Of a DNA stretch of 64,000 nucleotides, positions 1 to 9,141 are shown piece after piece. Location: contig NZ_CP157875.1 of assembly GCF_040215105.1 (NCBI RefSeq), positions 3,153,501-3,217,500 of the forward strand, read 5' to 3'. The stretch's first letter is position 1. Each line of letters begins with the position of its first letter. This DNA is from Aeromonas veronii (lineage in GTDB: Bacteria > Pseudomonadota > Gammaproteobacteria > Enterobacterales > Aeromonadaceae). The notes below the pieces were generated by a model. It saw nothing but the letters and a program-made list of their open reading frames with translations, was not told the DNA's origin and did not search any database. Made by a program: the position numbers and the translations under genes.

Positions 1-25
1 ACGGAGAGGAACACGGGAAACAAGC

Positions 26-54
26 AAAAAGAAAGCCGGCACTGGGCCGGCTTT
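26..54 (-). terminator. Terminator after dnaJ
   Basis: A 9-bp GC-rich inverted repeat (32-40 pairs with 46-54, five-base loop) is followed on the minus strand by a run of T, seen as A at 26-30 on the plus strand. It lies 19 bases past the dnaJ stop codon, so it is a good intrinsic terminator for the dnaK-dnaJ transcript. Confidence 0.85.
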
Positions 55-72
55 CTCACATCACTCGCGTGA

Positions 73-1209
73 TCACTTGGTCAGGTCATCGAAGAAGCGT
101 TTCACCCCTTCGAAGAAGCCTTCCGATTTGGGCTTGTGGGTCTTGGCGGCAGCGCCGCTGAAGGACTCGTCCAGCTGGCGCAGCAGATCTTTCTGGGTGT
201 CGGTCAGCTTGACCGGAGTCTCGATGACCACCTTGCACATCAGATCGCCGACCTGGCCGGAGCGCACGGACTTGACGCCCTTGCCCCGCAGGCGGAACAG
301 CTTGCCGGTCTGGGTCTCGGCGGTCACCTTGAGCTTCACCCGGCCATCCAGGGTCGGCACTTCGATCTCGCCGCCAAGGGCCGCGGTGGTGAAGCTGATG
401 GGCACTTCGCAGTAGAGATCGTTGCCATCGCGCACGAAGATCTCGTGCTCCTTGACGTGGACCTGTACGTAGAGATCCCCGGCCGATGCACCGGCTTCCC
501 CCGCTTCCCCTTCGCCGGAGAGACGGATGCGATCGCCGGTGTCGACACCCGCCGGGATCTTGACCGACAGGGTCTTGGTCTTCTGGTAGCGACCTTCCCC
601 ATGACACTTGCGGCAGGGATCCTTGATGATCTTGCCACGACCGTGACAGTGCGGGCAGGCCTGCTGCACCGCGAAGAAGCCCTGACGCATCTGCACCTGA
701 CCGGCACCGTGGCAGGTCGGGCAGGTCTGGGCCGTGCTGCCGGTGTGGGCACCGGAGCCGTTGCAGACCTCGCAGTGGACCTGGGTCGGGATCTTGATCT
801 CCTTGGAGACCCCGCGCACCGCCTCTTCCAATGTCAGCTCCATGTTGTAGCGAAGGTCGGAGCCACGGGCCGGGCCACGACGGCCACCACCCCGACCACC
901 GAAGATGTCGCCAAACACATCGCCGAAGATGTCACCGAAATCGGCACCGCCGCCGAAGCCGCCGTGACCGCCACCCTGGCTCTGATCCACACCGGCATGA
1001 CCGTACTGGTCATAGCGGGCACGCAGGTTCTCGTCGGTCAGGACCTCGTAGGCTTCCTTGACCTCTTTGAACTTCTCTTCGGCGGCCGCATCACCCTGGT
1101 TGCGATCGGGGTGATACTTCATCGCCAGACGCTTGTACGCCTTCTTGATCTCGCGCTCGTCGGCACCTTTTGCCACCCCGAGCACTTCATAGAAATCGCG
1201 CTTCGACAT
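73..1209 (-). CDS. dnaJ: Chaperone protein DnaJ (Hsp40)
   Basis: DnaJ is the J-domain cochaperone that delivers unfolded clients to DnaK and stimulates its ATPase. The layout is complete. An N-terminal J domain carries the HPD triad at residues 33-35. It is followed by a Gly/Phe-rich linker (about 75-115), four CxxCxGxG zinc repeats ([32 protein letters not shown]; about 146-206) and the C-terminal substrate-binding domains. Length is 378 residues, against about 376 in E. coli. The frame has an ATG at 1215, but AGGA abuts it directly. The ATG at 1209 has AGGA at a normal distance and gives the usual [11 protein letters not shown] start, so it is preferred. The gene lies 112 bases downstream of dnaK and is presumably cotranscribed from the heat-shock promoters above dnaK. 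Confidence 0.98.
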   Translation of the reverse strand: MSKRDFYEVLGVAKGADEREIKKAYKRLAMKYHPDRNQGDAAAEEKFKEVKEAYEVLTDENLRARYDQYGHAGVDQSQGGGHGGFGGGADFGDIFGDVFGDIFGGRGGGRRGPARGSDLRYNMELTLEEAVRGVSKEIKIPTQVHCEVCNGSGAHTGSTAQTCPTCHGAGQVQMRQGFFAVQQACPHCHGRGKIIKDPCRKCHGEGRYQKTKTLSVKIPAGVDTGDRIRLSGEGEAGEAGASAGDLYVQVHVKEHEIFVRDGNDLYCEVPISFTTAALGGEIEVPTLDGRVKLKVTAETQTGKLFRLRGKGVKSVRSGQVGDLMCKVVIETPVKLTDTQKDLLRQLDESFSGAAAKTHKPKSEGFFEGVKRFFDDLTK

Positions 1210-1242
1210 ACTCATCCTGTTGCTATATCAGCAGTTACGCAG

Positions 1243-1309
1243 ACGGGCGTTGGTCACCCAACGCCCGTAAATTCATCGACCAAGCCGCCGGGCGAAGTGG
1301 CTTCGCCCG
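1243..1309 (-). other. Two hairpins between dnaK and dnaJ
   Basis: The dnaK-dnaJ gap holds two strong stem-loops on the transcript: 1289-1297 with 1301-1309 (9 bp, 3-base loop) and 1243-1253 with 1258-1268 (11 bp, 4-base loop). Neither is followed by a T run on the minus strand, so they do not look like full terminators. More likely roles are partial attenuation or RNA processing that sets the DnaK:DnaJ ratio. That role is inference. Confidence 0.6.
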
Positions 1310-1321
1310 ACTGGGTGTGGC

Positions 1322-3247
1322 TTATTTCTTGTCGTCTTTCACTTCTTCGAACTCGGCGTCGACCACGTCGTCGTCAGCCTTGGCAGAAGAAGCCTGACCG
1401 GCGTCAGCACCGGCGGCGCCTTGCGCCTGGGCCTGCTGCTGGGCAATCTCCATCAGCTTCTGGGACGCTTCCATCAGAGCCTGTTGCTTGGCTTCGATGG
1501 CGGCCTTGTCGTCACCCTTGATGGCGCTTTCCAGCTCGGACAGGGCAGTCTCGATCTTGGTCTTGTCGTCGGCAGGCAGGGCTTCACCGGCTTCGGTAAC
1601 CTGCTTGCGCACGGAGTGGACCAGACCGTCAGCCTGGTTGCGAGTCTGCACCAGCTCTTCGAACTTCTTGTCCTCGGCCGCGTTGGCTTCGGCTTCGCGC
1701 ACCATGCGTTCGATCTCGTCATCAGACAGACCGGAGGAGGCCTGGATGGTAATCTTCTGCTCCTTGTTGGTCTCCTTGTCTTTGGCGGAGACGTGCAGGA
1801 TGCCGTTGGCGTCGATGTCGAAGGTCACTTCGATCTGCGGCAGACCGCGCGGTGCCGGGCGGATGCCTTCCAGGTTGAACTGGCCCAGGGACTTGTTGTC
1901 GCTGGCGCGCTTGCGCTCACCCTGCAGCACGTGAATGGTCACGGCAGACTGGTTGTCTTCGGCGGTGGAGAACACCTGGGACTTCTTGGTCGGGATGGTG
2001 GTGTTCTTCTCAATCAGCGCGGTCATCACGCTACCCATGGTTTCGATACCCAGGGAGAGCGGGGTGACGTCCAGCAGCAGTACGTCGGTCTTGTCACCGG
2101 ACAGTACGGCACCCTGGATGGCGGCGCCCATGGCCACGGCTTCGTCCGGGTTGACGTCTTTACGCGGCTCTTTGCCGAAGAAGTCGGCAACAGTCTTCTG
2201 AACCAGCGGCATACGGGTCTGACCGCCCACCAGGATGACGTCGTCCACTTCAGACACGGACAGGCCGGAGTCTTTCAGGGCGACACGGACCGGCTCCAGG
2301 GAGTCCTTGACCATGTCTTCCACCAGGGATTCCAGCTTGGCGCGGGTCACCTTGATGTTCATGTGCTTCGGACCGGTGGCATCTGCGGTGATATACGGCA
2401 GGTTCACGTCGGTCTGCTGAGCGGAAGAGAGCTCGATCTTCGCCTTCTCGGCGGCGTCTTTCAGACGTTGCAGGGCCAGTTGGTCCTTGCGCAGGTCGAT
2501 GCCCTGCTCACGCTTGAACTCGTCAACCAGGTAGTTGATGACGCGGTTGTCGAAGTCTTCACCACCCAGGTGGGTGTTACCGTTGGTTGCCAGTACTTCG
2601 AAGGTGGTTTCACCTTCCACTTCGTCGATCTCGATGATGGAGATATCGAAGGTACCACCACCCAGGTCGTATACGGCGACCTTGCGCTCACCCTTGACCT
2701 TGTTCACGCCGTAGGCGAAGGCCGCGGCGGTCGGTTCGTTGATGATGCGCTTGACGTCCAGACCCGCGATGCGACCGGCATCCTTGGTAGCCTGACGCTG
2801 GGCGTCGTTGAAGTAGGCCGGTACTGTGATGACCGCTTCGGTCACCGGCTCGCCCAGGTAATCCTCGGCGGTCTTCTTCATCTTTTTCAGCACTTCGGCA
2901 GAGATCTGCGGCGGTGCCATCTTCTTGCCTTTCACTTCAACCCAGGCGTCACCGTTGTCAGCCTTGGCGATGGCGTACGGCATGATCTCCAGATCGCGCT
3001 GCACTTCGTCATCTTCGAAACGACGGCCGATCAGACGCTTGATGGCGAACAGCGTGTTCTTCGGGTTGGTGATGGCCTGACGCTTAGCCGGCTGACCAAC
3101 CAGGATTTCGCCGTCATCGGCATAGGCAATGATGGACGGAGTAGTACGGTCGCCTTCCGCGTTCTCGATCACGCGAGCATTATCGCCATCCAGAATAGCG
3201 ACACAGGAGTTGGTAGTACCCAGGTCAATACCGATGATTTTACCCAT
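1322..3247 (-). CDS. dnaK: Chaperone protein DnaK (Hsp70)
   Basis: DnaK is the ATP-driven Hsp70 chaperone that works with DnaJ and GrpE in cytosolic folding and in control of sigma-32. The protein opens with the Hsp70 signature [15 protein letters not shown]. It carries the ATPase motifs [11 protein letters not shown] and [12 protein letters not shown], the linker [16 protein letters not shown], a beta-sandwich substrate domain, a helical lid, and an acidic tail ending EEVKDDKK. The start at 3247 gives 641 residues, about the E. coli length. It has GGAG nine bases upstream and begins exactly at the conserved N terminus; a start five codons earlier is possible but not expected. Two sigma-32-type promoters lie 64-190 bases upstream and dnaJ follows. 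Confidence 0.99.
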   Translation of the reverse strand: MGKIIGIDLGTTNSCVAILDGDNARVIENAEGDRTTPSIIAYADDGEILVGQPAKRQAITNPKNTLFAIKRLIGRRFEDDEVQRDLEIMPYAIAKADNGDAWVEVKGKKMAPPQISAEVLKKMKKTAEDYLGEPVTEAVITVPAYFNDAQRQATKDAGRIAGLDVKRIINEPTAAAFAYGVNKVKGERKVAVYDLGGGTFDISIIEIDEVEGETTFEVLATNGNTHLGGEDFDNRVINYLVDEFKREQGIDLRKDQLALQRLKDAAEKAKIELSSAQQTDVNLPYITADATGPKHMNIKVTRAKLESLVEDMVKDSLEPVRVALKDSGLSVSEVDDVILVGGQTRMPLVQKTVADFFGKEPRKDVNPDEAVAMGAAIQGAVLSGDKTDVLLLDVTPLSLGIETMGSVMTALIEKNTTIPTKKSQVFSTAEDNQSAVTIHVLQGERKRASDNKSLGQFNLEGIRPAPRGLPQIEVTFDIDANGILHVSAKDKETNKEQKITIQASSGLSDDEIERMVREAEANAAEDKKFEELVQTRNQADGLVHSVRKQVTEAGEALPADDKTKIETALSELESAIKGDDKAAIEAKQQALMEASQKLMEIAQQQAQAQGAAGADAGQASSAKADDDVVDAEFEEVKDDKK

Positions 3248-3310
3248 TTGACGAATCTCCAAATACTTTGAATAAACTGGCGAGGGGCTCGCCTTAATAC
3301 GTTAACGGCT

Positions 3311-3340
3311 AGGTGGGGCCTGCCACTGTGGCTTTCAAGC
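3311..3340 (-). promoter_or_regulatory. Proximal sigma-32 promoter of dnaK
   Basis: On the minus strand GCTTGAAA (3333-3340) and CCCCACCT (3311-3318) are 14 bases apart. This fits the heat-shock consensus CTTGAAA / CCCCATNT, with the -10 element slightly degenerate. It lies about 65 bases before the dnaK start and could be the P2 start point. Confidence 0.7.
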
Positions 3341-3408
3341 TCCCGGCATCACATTTTGTCACCCCTTGAATGGGGTCCATCGAGGATGCCGCCGTGGCCT
3401 TGTCACCT

Positions 3409-3436
3409 ATATGGGGTCGCAACTTCGCGCTTCAAG
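3409..3436 (-). promoter_or_regulatory. Distal sigma-32 promoter of dnaK
   Basis: On the minus strand CTTGAA (3431-3436) is followed after 14 bases by CCCCATAT (3409-3416), a near-perfect sigma-32 promoter. From memory it resembles E. coli dnaK P1 in both elements and in spacer length. The resulting leader to dnaK would be about 155 bases. Confidence 0.85.
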
Positions 3437-3507
3437 CCCCGGCTTGAAAAAACTGTATCAACTGTGCCGATTTAACCCGAACCCGGACACAGGTGTGGCA
3501 TCGGGCA

Positions 3508-3533
3508 ACAAAAAGCCCGCCGAGCGGCGGGCT
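3508..3533 (-). terminator. Terminator after grpE
   Basis: An 8-bp stem (3514-3521 with 3526-3533, GAGC loop) is followed on the minus strand by a T run (A at 3510-3514 on plus). It begins 17 bases beyond the grpE stop. It separates grpE from the dnaK promoters, so the two transcripts are independent. Confidence 0.85.
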
Positions 3534-3550
3534 CAATGGGGGGACGCGTC

Positions 3551-4126
3551 TCAGGCCGGAGCCTTGGAGACCATCACCATGGCCGGACGGATCACGCGAC
3601 CGTTCAGCTCGTAACCCTTCTGCATCACGGCGATGACGGTGTTTGGCGCCAGTTCTGCGTTTTCGATCATGCTCATCGCCTGATGGGCATTGGGGTCGAA
3701 CGGCTGGTTCTGGGGATCCAGCGCCACCAGGCCGAACTTGGCGACCCCGCCCTGCATGGATTTCAGGGTCAGCTCGACCCCTTCGATCATCGGCTTGAGG
3801 GCTTCGTTTTCCTTGTCGGCAAGTTCGATGGCACGCTCCAGGTTGTCCAGCACGGGCAACAGTTCGCCGGCGAATTTCTCCAGCGCGAACTTGTGCGCCT
3901 TCTCTACGTCCTGGGCCGCGCGGCGACGCAGGTTTTCCATCTCGGCGACGGCACGCACGGCGCGCTCACGCTCATCGGCAGCCGCCTGCTGGGCCGCTTC
4001 CAGTTGCGCCTCAAGCTCGGCGATGCGGGCCTGCTCGGCTGTCACTTCACTGTCTACATCGGTCGGCTCGACTGGCTGGGCATCCACTTGCTCCATCGCT
4101 TCAACCTTTTGCTCTTCGTGGTTCAT
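3551..4126 (-). CDS. grpE: Nucleotide exchange factor GrpE
   Basis: GrpE releases ADP from DnaK and completes the DnaKJ cycle. The 191-residue protein has an acidic N-terminal tail and a long charged coiled coil rich in E, A and R (about 50-110). The conserved C-terminal beta domain contains [13 protein letters not shown] and [22 protein letters not shown], which is diagnostic. The ATG at 4126 has TGGAG five bases upstream and gives the normal [13 protein letters not shown] start; an upstream in-frame codon at 4159 has no such site. grpE stands alone, with its own sigma-32 promoter and terminator, divergent from nadK. Confidence 0.97.
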   Translation of the reverse strand: MNHEEQKVEAMEQVDAQPVEPTDVDSEVTAEQARIAELEAQLEAAQQAAADERERAVRAVAEMENLRRRAAQDVEKAHKFALEKFAGELLPVLDNLERAIELADKENEALKPMIEGVELTLKSMQGGVAKFGLVALDPQNQPFDPNAHQAMSMIENAELAPNTVIAVMQKGYELNGRVIRPAMVMVSKAPA

Positions 4127-4192
4127 GACATCTCCAATATTCAGGGTGACTTCAAACAAATCAGGGCAGCCTGGCTGCGATCAATGGCGCTA

Positions 4193-4220
4193 TTATGGGG
4201 ACGCAGCCCCCGCTTTCAAG
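4193..4220 (-). promoter_or_regulatory. Sigma-32 promoter of grpE
   Basis: On the minus strand CTTGAAA (4214-4220) and CCCCATAA (4193-4200) are 13 bases apart, a perfect match to the heat-shock consensus. It lies about 67 bases upstream of the grpE start in the grpE-nadK divergent region. Confidence 0.9.
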
Positions 4221-4371
4221 GGGAAAAGGCCAGAACATGGAGGATGAGGCCGCTTTGCCCACTCTTTCACCGCCGTTCAGGGTGGGATCAACCCAGTCCG
4301 CATGGAGGCAGACAAATCCCCACCAAAGCGCGGTATACTCCCCTCAATACTTGGCCCAGACCCGATAACCT

Positions 4372-5256
4372 ATGGATTCTCCGTTCAAAACCATCGCCCT
4401 CATCGGCAAGCCCCATCATGAAGGCGCCAACCAGACCCTCAAGGGCCTCTATCAATACCTGAGCACCCGCGGCTTTCGGGTGCTGCTCGAGAGCCGGGTC
4501 GCCCAGACGCTGGGGATCCAGGGCGAGAGCGTGCTGGATCTGGTGCAGCTCGGCGAGCAGGCGGATCTCGCCATCGTCGTCGGCGGGGATGGCAACATGC
4601 TGGGGGCGGCCCGGGTGTTGTCCCGCTTCGATGTGGCGGTGATCGGGGTCAACCGGGGCAACCTTGGCTTCCTCACCGATCTCTCCCCCCAGGATTATCT
4701 GCTGCCCCTGGAACAGGTGCTCTCCGGCCACTTCAAGAGCGAGCACCGCTTCCTGCTGGAAGCCGCCGTCTATCGCCACGGGGAGCGCAAGTCCAGCAAT
4801 CTGGCGGTCAATGAGGCGGTACTCCACCCCGGCAAGATTGCCCACATGATCGAGTTCGAGGTCTATATCGATGGCAGCTTCATGTACAGCCAGCGCTCGG
4901 ACGGAATCATAGTCGCCACCCCCACCGGCTCCACCGCCTACTCCCTCTCGGCGGGGGGAGCCATCCTCACCCCCAAGTTGAACGCCATCACGCTGGTGCC
5001 CATGTTCCCCCACACCCTGAGCAGCCGCCCCATCGTGCTGGACGCGGACAGCGAGGTGCGATTGCTGGTCTCCCCCGACAACCAGGATGACGCCATGCAG
5101 GTGAGCTGCGACGGCCAGGTGACCCTGGCGGTACACCCGGGGGACGAGATCCTCATCAAGAAGAGCAACCACAAGCTGCACCTAGTGCATCCACTGGATT
5201 ACAGCTACTTCCACGTGCTGCGCAACAAGCTCGGCTGGGGCAGCAAGCTGTTCTGA
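4372..5256 (+). CDS. nadK: NAD kinase
   Basis: NAD kinase phosphorylates NAD+ to NADP+ with ATP in the cytosol. The 294-residue protein has the family GGDGN motif at 71-75. It also has the conserved [10 protein letters not shown] stretch, the NE pair of the NAD site ([10 protein letters not shown]) and the glycine-rich [14 protein letters not shown] loop. The length matches the E. coli enzyme (292). No strong Shine-Dalgarno precedes ATG 4372, but the reading frame starts at the family N terminus. The order grpE < > nadK > recN is the same as in enteric bacteria and supports the call. Confidence 0.97.
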   Translation: MDSPFKTIALIGKPHHEGANQTLKGLYQYLSTRGFRVLLESRVAQTLGIQGESVLDLVQLGEQADLAIVVGGDGNMLGAARVLSRFDVAVIGVNRGNLGFLTDLSPQDYLLPLEQVLSGHFKSEHRFLLEAAVYRHGERKSSNLAVNEAVLHPGKIAHMIEFEVYIDGSFMYSQRSDGIIVATPTGSTAYSLSAGGAILTPKLNAITLVPMFPHTLSSRPIVLDADSEVRLLVSPDNQDDAMQVSCDGQVTLAVHPGDEILIKKSNHKLHLVHPLDYSYFHVLRNKLGWGSKLF

Positions 5257-5303
5257 CATCCCTGACACGCCCCTTTTGCATCCTGCTGCGGGCTGACACT
5301 TTA

Positions 5304-5341
5304 CTGTATGTAAAACCAGTATATACTGGATGCATACACAG
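5304..5341 (+). promoter_or_regulatory. Two LexA (SOS) boxes upstream of recN
   Basis: CTGTATGTAAAACCAG (5304-5319) and CTGGATGCATACACAG (5326-5341) both fit the CTG-N10-CAG core of the gammaproteobacterial LexA box. They are seven bases apart and 28 bases before the recN start. A candidate -10 (TATACT, 5322-5327) lies between and over them, so LexA binding would block the promoter. E. coli recN is also controlled by multiple LexA boxes. Confidence 0.88.
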
Positions 5342-5368
5342 TAATGTTGGCCCACACAGGATGAGACC

Positions 5369-7033
5369 ATGCTGACCCAACTGACCATCACCAACTTCGC
5401 CATCGTCAAGTTTCTCGAACTCGACCTGCAAGCCGGCATGACCTGCATCACCGGGGAAACCGGCGCGGGCAAGTCCATCGCCATCGATGCACTCGGGCTT
5501 TGCCTTGGGGAGCGGGCCGAAGCCAGCATGGTGCGACCTGGCAGTGACAAGACCGAGGTCAGTGCGCGCTTCCTGCTGGACGGCAATCCTGCCGCCCGGG
5601 CCTGGCTCGTCGCCAACGAGCTGGAAAACGAGGGAGAGTGCATTGTGCGGCGAGTGCTCTCCGCCGAGGGGCGATCCCGCAGTTACATCAACGGGGTTCC
5701 GGTGCCCCTGGTGCAGCTCAAGAGCCTGGGTCAGCTCCTGGTCAACGTCCACGGTCAACATGCCCATCAGTTGCTGCTCAAACCCGACTATCAACTCGCC
5801 CTGCTGGACGGTTACGCCGGCCACCACCTGCTGCTGGACGACGTGCGCCACCATTACCAACAGTGGCGTCAACTGCAAAATGAACTGAACCGCCTCAAGG
5901 CCGAGCAGCAGCAGCGAGAGGCCCGCCGCCAGCTCATCGAATACCAGGTGCAGGAGCTGGACGAATTCGCCTTGCAACCGGGGGAATTCGAAGCCATCGA
6001 GGAGGAGCACCAGCGTCTGGCCAACGGCACCGAGCTGATGCAGGAGTGCGGTGCCTGCCTGGATCTGCTCTATGACAACGAGGAGACCACCATCGCCGGC
6101 CTGCTTCAGCTCGCGGTGGACAGAACCGAAACCCTGGTGGCCATGGACAGTCGTCTCGGCAACGTGCTCGGCATGCTCAATGAGGCACTGATCGGCGTGC
6201 AGGAGAGCCACAGCGAGCTGCGCAGCTACCTGGATCGACTGGAACTCGATCCCGAGCGCTTCAACGAGCTGGAGGCCCGCCTCTCTCGTGCCATCAACCT
6301 GGCCCGCAAGCACCATGTCAAACCGGCCGAGCTCGCCCAGCACCACCAGGAGCTGGCGGGGGATCTCGCCCGCCTCAACTCCGATGAGGAGCGCCTGGAA
6401 GGCATGGAGGACGAATTGCTGCGAACTCGTCAGGCCTTCGTACAGGCGGCAGAGGTACTGAGCCAGAGCCGCCAGCGTTATGCCAAGGAGCTGGGCACCA
6501 AGGTGAGCGCCAGCATGCACGAGCTGGCCATGCCCGATGGCCGCTTCACCATAGAGGTGCGCCCCGATGCCCAGAGCAGCCTGTCGCCACTTGGCATCGA
6601 TCGGGTGGAATTCATGGTCACCACCAACCCGGGGCAACCCATTCAGCCCCTTGGCAAAGTCGCCTCCGGTGGCGAATTGTCGCGCATCAGCCTGGCCATC
6701 GTGGTGATCAGCGCCCGCAAGATCTCGACCCCGACCCTCATCTTCGATGAAGTGGATGTGGGGATCAGCGGCCCGACCGCTGCCGTGGTCGGGCGCCTCT
6801 TGCGTCAGCTCGGCGAGTCCACCCAGGTGATGGTGGTCACCCACCTGCCCCAGGTGGCGGGCAAGGGACACCAGCACATGGTGGTGAGCAAGCATACCGA
6901 CGGCAAGACCACGGAGACCCAGATGCAGGCACTCAACCCCGGGGCAAGGCTCAACGAGCTGGCCCGGCTGCTCGGGGGGGATCAGATCACCGACAACACC
7001 CTGGCCAACGCCCGCGAACTGCTCGCCTCATAG
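5369..7033 (+). CDS. recN: DNA repair protein RecN
   Basis: RecN is an SMC-like ATPase that acts early in recombinational repair of double-strand breaks and is among the most strongly SOS-induced proteins. The N terminus carries the Walker A motif GETGAGKS at residues 29-36. Long glutamine- and glutamate-rich coiled-coil arms fill about 150-380. The C terminus has the ABC signature region (KVASGGELSRISLAI) and Walker B (TLIFDEVDVGISG). Length is 554 residues (E. coli 553). ATG 5369 has AGGATGAG upstream. Two LexA boxes upstream give direct evidence of SOS control. Confidence 0.98.
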   Translation: MLTQLTITNFAIVKFLELDLQAGMTCITGETGAGKSIAIDALGLCLGERAEASMVRPGSDKTEVSARFLLDGNPAARAWLVANELENEGECIVRRVLSAEGRSRSYINGVPVPLVQLKSLGQLLVNVHGQHAHQLLLKPDYQLALLDGYAGHHLLLDDVRHHYQQWRQLQNELNRLKAEQQQREARRQLIEYQVQELDEFALQPGEFEAIEEEHQRLANGTELMQECGACLDLLYDNEETTIAGLLQLAVDRTETLVAMDSRLGNVLGMLNEALIGVQESHSELRSYLDRLELDPERFNELEARLSRAINLARKHHVKPAELAQHHQELAGDLARLNSDEERLEGMEDELLRTRQAFVQAAEVLSQSRQRYAKELGTKVSASMHELAMPDGRFTIEVRPDAQSSLSPLGIDRVEFMVTTNPGQPIQPLGKVASGGELSRISLAIVVISARKISTPTLIFDEVDVGISGPTAAVVGRLLRQLGESTQVMVVTHLPQVAGKGHQHMVVSKHTDGKTTETQMQALNPGARLNELARLLGGDQITDNTLANARELLAS

Positions 7034-7036
7034 CGC

Positions 7037-7071
7037 AAGGGCGGGAAGGGGCAACCCCCCTTCCCGCCCTT
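7037..7071 (+). terminator. Possible terminator after recN
   Basis: A long GC-rich inverted repeat (7037-7051 with 7057-7071) begins right after the recN stop codon. There is no T run downstream, so termination efficiency is uncertain and it may instead protect the mRNA 3' end. Confidence 0.5.
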
Positions 7072-7312
7072 GGAATAACTGAGATAAAACAACCACCGCA
7101 GCTCAAAAAACTAAATAAACCACAACTTAAAGCATTTTAATCCAAGGCATTGATGAAATTCCTCTATCTATAGTCCCTCCCCGTAGCGACAAATCCCCCT
7201 AAGTGATGACGCCCTGACGGCAACCCAGTGTAAACTCCCTCTATCCTTCCCTCTGGTCGGTCTCGGCAACATGATCTCTGCCAACCCCCCCTCTCAATCA
7301 GGAAACCGCCCC

Positions 7313-8206
7313 ATGATCCAGGTCTTTGGTCACAAGAATCCCGACAGCGACAGCATCTGCACCGCCCTGGTCACCGCCGACTGGCTCAACAGCCAGGGTC
7401 GCCCCGCCCGAGCCTTTGCCCTGGGAGCCCCCATCGCCGAAACCCGCTTCATTCTGGAAACCGCCGGAGTGGAGGCGCCCCCCGTGTTGACAGGCAGCGT
7501 GGCTGACAAACCGGTATTTCTGGTGGATTTCAGCGAGCTGGAGCAGGGGCCGGAAGGGCTGGCCGATGCGGATGTGCAGGGGCTCATCGACCACCACCGC
7601 CTCGGCACCCTGATCACCCGAGGCCCCCTCGATGCCTGGGTGAGAGCCGTCGGTTGCAGCGCCACCGTGCTGCTCGAACTGATGGGCCATGAGAACCTCT
7701 CCCGCCCTCAGGCCAGGTTGCTGCTAGGGGCTATCGTCAGCGATACCTTCAACTTCACCTCCCCCACGACCACGGCGCAGGACAGGCTGGCGGTCGAGCG
7801 ACTGCTGCCCATCGCCCAGCTGGAACTGGCTCCCTTTGCCCAGACCCTGCTCGAGCGCCGTACCCAGTTGGGGGATACCCCCCTGTCCGAGGCCCTGGTC
7901 GCCGACGAGAAAGCCTATCAGATAGGGGGACATGCCCTCATGGTGAGCCAGATCTGTGTGATGAACCCGGCCGAGATCATAAACCGCTCCGATGAACTGC
8001 AGCAGGCCATGACAGCGCGACTGATGAAAGACAAGCTGGATGGGTATGTGCTGATGCTGACGGATCTCGCCAAGGGAGAGAGCCAGCTCTTCTTCGCAAG
8101 CCAGGGGATCTTGCCCGGCGAGCCTGTGCATCTGGCTGGCGCCGTCAGCCGCAAGAAGGAAGGGCTGCCCTGGTTGACCCGTTACTTCACCCAGCAACCC
8201 GCTTGA
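7313..8206 (+). CDS. ppaC: Manganese-dependent inorganic pyrophosphatase (family II)
   Basis: This DHH-family enzyme hydrolyses pyrophosphate to two phosphates, driving biosynthetic reactions in the cytosol. The 297-residue protein begins MIQVFGHKNPDSDS, whose H7, D11 and D13 are metal ligands. It carries D71 and the DHH triad at 92-94. The second DHHA2 domain, with a basic C terminus (SRKKEGLPWLTRYF), includes the substrate-binding RKK motif. ATG 7313 has AGGA nine bases upstream and gives the standard N terminus; an earlier in-frame ATG at 7271 adds 14 non-conserved residues. The gene is monocistronic. Family II enzymes are scattered among gammaproteobacteria, which usually have the unrelated family I Ppa. 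Confidence 0.94.
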   Translation: MIQVFGHKNPDSDSICTALVTADWLNSQGRPARAFALGAPIAETRFILETAGVEAPPVLTGSVADKPVFLVDFSELEQGPEGLADADVQGLIDHHRLGTLITRGPLDAWVRAVGCSATVLLELMGHENLSRPQARLLLGAIVSDTFNFTSPTTTAQDRLAVERLLPIAQLELAPFAQTLLERRTQLGDTPLSEALVADEKAYQIGGHALMVSQICVMNPAEIINRSDELQQAMTARLMKDKLDGYVLMLTDLAKGESQLFFASQGILPGEPVHLAGAVSRKKEGLPWLTRYFTQQPA

Positions 8207-8217
8207 TATGACCCCTC

Positions 8218-8242
8218 AGGCCCTCGCCAGGTGCGAGGGCCT
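8218..8242 (+). terminator. Hairpin after ppaC
   Basis: A 10-bp stem (8218-8227 with 8233-8242, five-base loop) lies 12 bases past the ppaC stop. Only a weak T-rich stretch follows, so it is a probable but imperfect terminator. Confidence 0.5.
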
Positions 8243-8455
8243 CAACTTGGTTAACAGGTCCTTGTCAATTCTTGCAACATTTCCTTCATTTTCCATTCAA
8301 CTCAATCTGTTATGATGATGTAAATGGAGCCGGAGCCCACTGCCATCATCGACAATTCGTGACTCAGTCGCCGCGCACCGGGTTCGTTTGTTCTGACATT
8401 TTGTGGACAGCCAAGGCTGGCGCCACCTGTCCGCACCTGCCGAGGAGAACTGCTT

Positions 8456-8896
8456 ATGAGCCCGACCAATATAGTGCTGTTGCTGGAAGGCAAGGATTAC
8501 GAGCAGGAGACGCTGACCAAGGCGAGCCACCTGGCACAGGCCATGGGCTGCAAACTGACCCTGCTGCACCTGACTCACAGCAGCAAGATTCGCCAGCAGA
8601 GCCTGTCACTGTCCCAGGAGGAGCGCAGCGCCCAGGGCACTCTGGATGCCAAGGCCGTCATTAGCCAGCTCATCACCCAGTTGCACCACCCGGTGGATTA
8701 CCAGTGTCTGGTGGTCGATGATGTGGTCTCTGCACTCAAGCACTGGCTTTCGTCAGAACCCAACAGCCTGTTGCTGGTCGGCAGTCGCCACCACTGGATG
8801 GAAGGCTCGCTGGCACGGTTGCTGCTCTACAAGCTGCCCGTCGATATCCAGATCTGCCACGAGCCCTATGCAGAACCCCTCAAGGCCGTCGGCTGA
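8456..8896 (+). CDS. Universal stress protein-like protein
   Basis: This 146-residue cytosolic protein has the single-domain Usp pattern. It opens with an N-terminal beta strand (NIVLLLEG) and a helix carrying the HLAQAMGCKLTLLHL segment typical of the family. It ends with LLLVGSRHHWMEGSLARLLLYKLPVDIQICH, which parallels the Usp end (VxGSxxxxxxxxLLLGSxxxxxxxxxxxPVxVV). The nucleotide-binding G-2X-G-9X-G(S/T) motif is incomplete, as in UspA-type proteins that do not bind ATP. ATG 8456 has GAGGAG eight bases upstream. It stands alone between hairpins. No specific Usp name can be supported. Confidence 0.72.
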   Translation: MSPTNIVLLLEGKDYEQETLTKASHLAQAMGCKLTLLHLTHSSKIRQQSLSLSQEERSAQGTLDAKAVISQLITQLHHPVDYQCLVVDDVVSALKHWLSSEPNSLLLVGSRHHWMEGSLARLLLYKLPVDIQICHEPYAEPLKAVG

Positions 8897-8903
8897 CAGA
8901 CCC

Positions 8904-8925
8904 GGACCCGCTATCATGCGGGTCC
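8904..8925 (+). terminator. Terminator after the Usp-like gene
   Basis: GGACCCGC (8904-8911) pairs with GCGGGTCC (8918-8925) around a six-base loop, followed by TTCCTCC. It starts seven bases past the stop codon, so it is a likely terminator. Confidence 0.65.
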
Positions 8926-9141
8926 TTCCTCCAGGCAGGAGCCTCCTGCTCCACTCTTGCCTGCTCGCCCATCGTACCTGCGCCCCATGGGCGGGATCCC
9001 TCGTCGAGAGGGCGCCCGACCACCCAGTAATGATGATGTTATCTACATAATTACTTACACATTGTCCGCTGTTTTTTAAGCCCCATTTGCTGCAGCATAG
9101 GGCCCCTGCGCGCCTTGGCAGATTTCCGTTCAGGTAGACAA

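Noticed and set aside
1421..3271. A 616-codon open frame antisense to dnaK, and similar long antisense frames over most high-GC genes
   Set aside because: They are by-products of GC-rich third codon positions in the real genes. They have no ribosome sites and no recognisable domains.
9020..9060. Fur-like sequence (AATGATGATGTTATC) upstream of macA
   Set aside because: At best 9 of 16-19 consensus matches in any register, well below the two Fur boxes at 13774 and 14778.
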